Shown: positions 42,058-44,097 of the stretch, piece by piece | How the letters are laid out: each line of letters begins with the position of its first letter | Position numbering within the stretch: the stretch's first letter is position 1 | From: Phaeodactylibacter xiamenensis | Lineage (GTDB): Bacteria; Bacteroidota; Bacteroidia; Chitinophagales; Saprospiraceae | Assembly (NCBI RefSeq): GCF_000759025.1 | Contig: NZ_JPOS01000085.1 | Location: 1-44,097, forward strand | Direction of reading: 5' to 3' | Length of the DNA: 44,097 nt | The notes under the pieces: model-generated | What the model was told of the DNA's origin: nothing | What the model saw: only the letters and a program-made list of their open reading frames with translations | Databases searched by the model: none | Position numbers and translations under genes: made by a program

Positions 42058-42828
42058 ATGAAACAGTCGAATCAAAAAGTACTGATCACAGGTGGAGGAT
42101 CAGGCATTGGGCTTGCCTTAGCCATGAAGTTCCTGGAGAATGACCATACCGTCATCATAACGGGCCGAAATCTCGATAAACTTAAAAAAGTCAAACAGGA
42201 AAATCCTGAAATCCATATCTACCAAAGTGATGTAACAGATGAGGCAGCAGTGAGAACGCTGGCAGGTGATGTTCAACAAAAGTTTGGCGGCATTGATATC
42301 CTTGTCAATAATGCCGGCATCATGAACTTAGTCGATGCCGGAAACGAAAGCAATGACCTGCAAAAACAAATGCAGGAAATTGAAATCAACTACAATTCGC
42401 CTATTAGAGTATTGCACTACTTTCTACCACAATTGAAAAAAAGTAAGAACGCAGTATTGGTCAATGTCTCTTCAGGATTGGCTTATGTGCCTTTTGCTCA
42501 AGCACCCGTTTATTCGGGCACAAAATCAGCCTTGCATTTTTGGACATTAGGTATTCGCCCGCAACTGAAACCTCACGGTATTAAAGTTATTGAACTTTTA
42601 CCACCAGTCGTAGACACTCCCTTAGCACACGGAGCAGACATTGCCGAAGACGATAATTTGAAACCAATGCCACCCGAAAAATTAGCAACGATTTTTTGGA
42701 AGGATTTCATTAGTGGCAAAGAGGAAATCACGCCAGGAATTTCTAAACAACTGAAATTCATGAGCCGACTTGCTCCAAAATTCATATTCAAACAACTCAA
42801 TAAACAAGCTGTACCAAACACAATTTAA
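42058..42828 (+). CDS. Short-chain dehydrogenase/reductase (DltE-like SDR)
   Basis: 256 aa classical SDR: cofactor motif TGGGSGIG (residues 11-18), 'NNAG' at 84-87, catalytic Ser139 ('NVSSGLAYV'), Tyr152 and Lys156 (YSGTK). 'TGRNLDKL' after beta-2 suggests NADP(H). Most like DltE-type oxidoreductases found next to HxlR regulators in Bacteroidota. Substrate unknown; a reactive carbonyl or quinone would fit the putative redox-sensing regulator (inference). Followed after 1 bp by 42830. Confidence 0.93.
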   Translation: MKQSNQKVLITGGGSGIGLALAMKFLENDHTVIITGRNLDKLKKVKQENPEIHIYQSDVTDEAAVRTLAGDVQQKFGGIDILVNNAGIMNLVDAGNESNDLQKQMQEIEINYNSPIRVLHYFLPQLKKSKNAVLVNVSSGLAYVPFAQAPVYSGTKSALHFWTLGIRPQLKPHGIKVIELLPPVVDTPLAHGADIAEDDNLKPMPPEKLATIFWKDFISGKEEITPGISKQLKFMSRLAPKFIFKQLNKQAVPNTI

Positions 42829-42829
42829 A

Positions 42830-43321
42830 ATGATGGACAATTTTACGATTATCAACTTGCAAGCCATAACAGGCACAATTGCAATAATTCTTGCTTTCCA
42901 GTGGTGGATAAAACCACGCCTTGCCAACCTATCCATTCAGGATGCACTTTTACCCTTCGTTTTCCTTAATACTTTTCGATACTTAGGCTTGTCATTTATG
43001 GCAAAAGAGCAGTTTTATGACGGCTTTCCTGCCGAATTTCTAAACACAGTCGGCATATTAGACTTCACCACGGCTGTTTTAGCAATCATAACCGCTATTG
43101 GCCTAAAAAATAAGTGGCGTTTTGCCATTCCGCTGGTTTGGATATTCAACCTCGTAGGATTTGGAGATTTAATTACCGCTTTTCCGCAATTCTTTGGCCT
43201 GGAACTTTACAATCAAAACCTTGGCTTCATTTGGCTGATGTTTGTGACCTATGGTTTAGCGACATTCCTAAGCCACATCTACATCTTCATCAGGCTTTTC
43301 AAAAACTTACGAAAGAAGTAA
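42830..43321 (+). CDS. Hypothetical integral membrane protein, 163 aa
   Basis: Starts ATGATG 1 bp after the SDR stop. About five hydrophobic segments ('AITGTIAIILAFQWWI', 'LLPFVFLNTFRYLGLSF', 'FTTAVLAIITAIGL', 'IPLVWIFNLVGFGDLITAF', 'IWLMFVTYGLATFLSHIYIF') with a basic C-terminus (RLFKNLRKK). No family named with confidence. Third gene of the HxlR-controlled operon, so probably serves the same response. Confidence 0.8.
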   Translation: MMDNFTIINLQAITGTIAIILAFQWWIKPRLANLSIQDALLPFVFLNTFRYLGLSFMAKEQFYDGFPAEFLNTVGILDFTTAVLAIITAIGLKNKWRFAIPLVWIFNLVGFGDLITAFPQFFGLELYNQNLGFIWLMFVTYGLATFLSHIYIFIRLFKNLRKK

Positions 43322-43322
43322 C

Positions 43323-43646
43323 TATGAACAAGAAAATACAGAAAGACGCTACGCTATAACCAATGGGCCAGACCCGGCAGTATTGTCTTTTACTAAAGGC
43401 AAGGGAGAAAGTGATTTTGCAGCTATGCTGGACACGATTTCAAACGGAATGAAAGCAACAGAGATTCCGATTTTATATTTCTACGCAAAAAAGGGGTTGG
43501 TCAACCAAAGAGAAGCAGTAGAATACGCTAAAGGAAACTTCAAAAATGCAACCTATTTGTACTTGGGCAAAGGGAAACACTTTTTAACTGAAAGCCACCC
43601 AAAACAAATGAGCCAAAAGTTCAATGAATGGTTTGAAACGCTATAA
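43323..43646 (+). pseudogene. C-terminal fragment of a haloalkane-dehalogenase-like alpha/beta-hydrolase
   Basis: Open frame starting inside codons (YEQENTERRYAITNGPDP) two bases after the preceding stop. It contains 'TEIPILYFYAKKGLVNQRE' and 'YLYLGKGKHFLTESHPKQM', the C-terminal part of a dehalogenase-type alpha/beta-hydrolase with the catalytic His in 'GKHF'. The N-terminal nucleophile half is missing. ATG at 43324 is in another frame; GTG/ATG-like starts inside (about 43383) would give only 87 aa. Deletion appears to have joined it to the operon end. 43647-43853 holds no gene, only an AGGCAG/CTGCCT inverted pair. Confidence 0.6.
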
Positions 43647-43853
43647 AGACGAAGAAACCACAGCCCATCGAGTAGGCAGCCGTGAGCTTTGAAGCCCACG
43701 GTGCGCCTCAGGCACTCTCCAGCCAGCCTGATTTTCATATGCGCATTGGTTTTTGACTGCCTGGCCTATTTTTGTTTGAAGGGAGTTTTAGGTTAGGATA
43801 ATTTGGGGGGAGGAGGTATCTTGAGCGGTTGGGTTTGGCCGTGCATTATTAAA

Positions 43854-43961
43854 TTATACGCAATACGAACTGATTTGCGACATCGGTCCGTGACGAAGCA
43901 TAGCTTGTCAGGGCAAGCATTGAGTAGGTTTGCTGTGGCAAACCACTTAATCGTCAGTATA
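43854..43961 (+). repeat. Palindrome-string dispersed repeat, copy 4 (short form)
   Basis: TTATACGCAATACGAAC ... CTTAATCGTCAGTATA, with TGACGAAGC-ata-GCTTGTCA and GGTTTGC-tgtg-GCAAACC. Its middle 'gatttgcgacatcggtccg' is identical to copy 3; the CTGGC and CCAGAC blocks are missing. Confidence 0.85.
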
Positions 43962-44042
43962 CCTGGCCATGGAAAATGAAAAAATTGTAGCATGTTGAAA
44001 AAATTGCATCTCAAGAGAACAGCTTTATTAACAGCTTTGATT

Positions 44043-44061
44043 CTAGTGCCTCCGGCACTAG
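44043..44061. terminator. Perfect short hairpin near right edge
   Basis: CTAGTGCC-tcc-GGCACTAG, 8-bp stem and 3-base loop. No long T-run follows on the plus strand and only a short A/T stretch on the other. It could end a gene lying beyond the window. Confidence 0.35.
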
Positions 44062-44097
44062 ATTATAGTATTTGAATTATCTTTATGCTCAATCATA

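Noticed and set aside
43793-44014. 73-codon minus-strand frame near the right edge
   Set aside because: Runs through the dispersed repeat copy 4; the same peptide (WFATANLFNACPDKLCFV-like) appears from copy 3, so it is repeat-derived.

Overview
The window looks like a chromosome segment from a marine or sludge-type member of the Bacteroidota, most likely the Saprospiria (Lewinella/Haliscomenobacter/Phaeodactylibacter-like). This rests on several features: type IX secretion (T9SS) sorting domains of the 'VYPNP...' kind, a gliding-motility-type C-terminal domain ('FVPNAFSPNDDGVND'), a membrane-anchored TPR/AraC regulator, a LytS/LytTR pair, TAnnTTTG promoter-like elements, and general absence of Shine-Dalgarno sites. 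No rRNA, tRNA, complete insertion sequence or CRISPR array was seen.

Layout. (1) 1-11632, minus: one giant secreted multidomain protein (more than 3,877 codons, cut by the left edge). It is preceded by four 21-22 bp direct repeats and by a TPR-transmembrane-AraC regulator (11980-13728) that is the obvious candidate to control it. (2) 13.8-23.0 kb: two large secreted/lipoprotein genes (GH20 hexosaminidase; LRR/SprB-like protein) embedded in long, gene-poor spacers. The spacers hold decayed gene fragments, a ~680-bp diverged direct repeat on either side of the hexosaminidase gene, and palindrome-rich dispersed repeats. (3) 23.0-26.1 kb: an orphan adenine DNA methyltransferase with what looks like the N-terminal stub of its restriction enzyme, a SUMF1-type pseudogene, and a small unknown gene pair. 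(4) 26.1-34.1 kb, minus: five secreted or lipid-anchored proteins in a row (lipoprotein, CE1/PHB-depolymerase-like esterase, pectinacetylesterase-like PKD lipoprotein, a second esterase, LRR protein). Diverging from it is a LytS/LytTR two-component system (34.5-36.3 kb). (5) 36.3-44.1 kb: a patchwork of a transposase stub, a GC-rich S9 peptidase that looks acquired, a broken metallophosphoesterase with a G9 tract, a beta-propeller lipoprotein, and an HxlR regulator with paired palindromic operators facing a DUF4345-like/SDR/membrane-protein operon.

Common theme: surface and secreted polymer-degrading or adhesive proteins plus their regulators, separated by relic-rich spacers. A family of hairpin-string repeats (about 14.2, 22.7, 36.3 and 43.9 kb) brackets the modules and marks probable rearrangement boundaries.

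Limits: all functions are by reading motifs. No homology search, codon statistics or RNA folding could be run, and domain boundaries are approximate.
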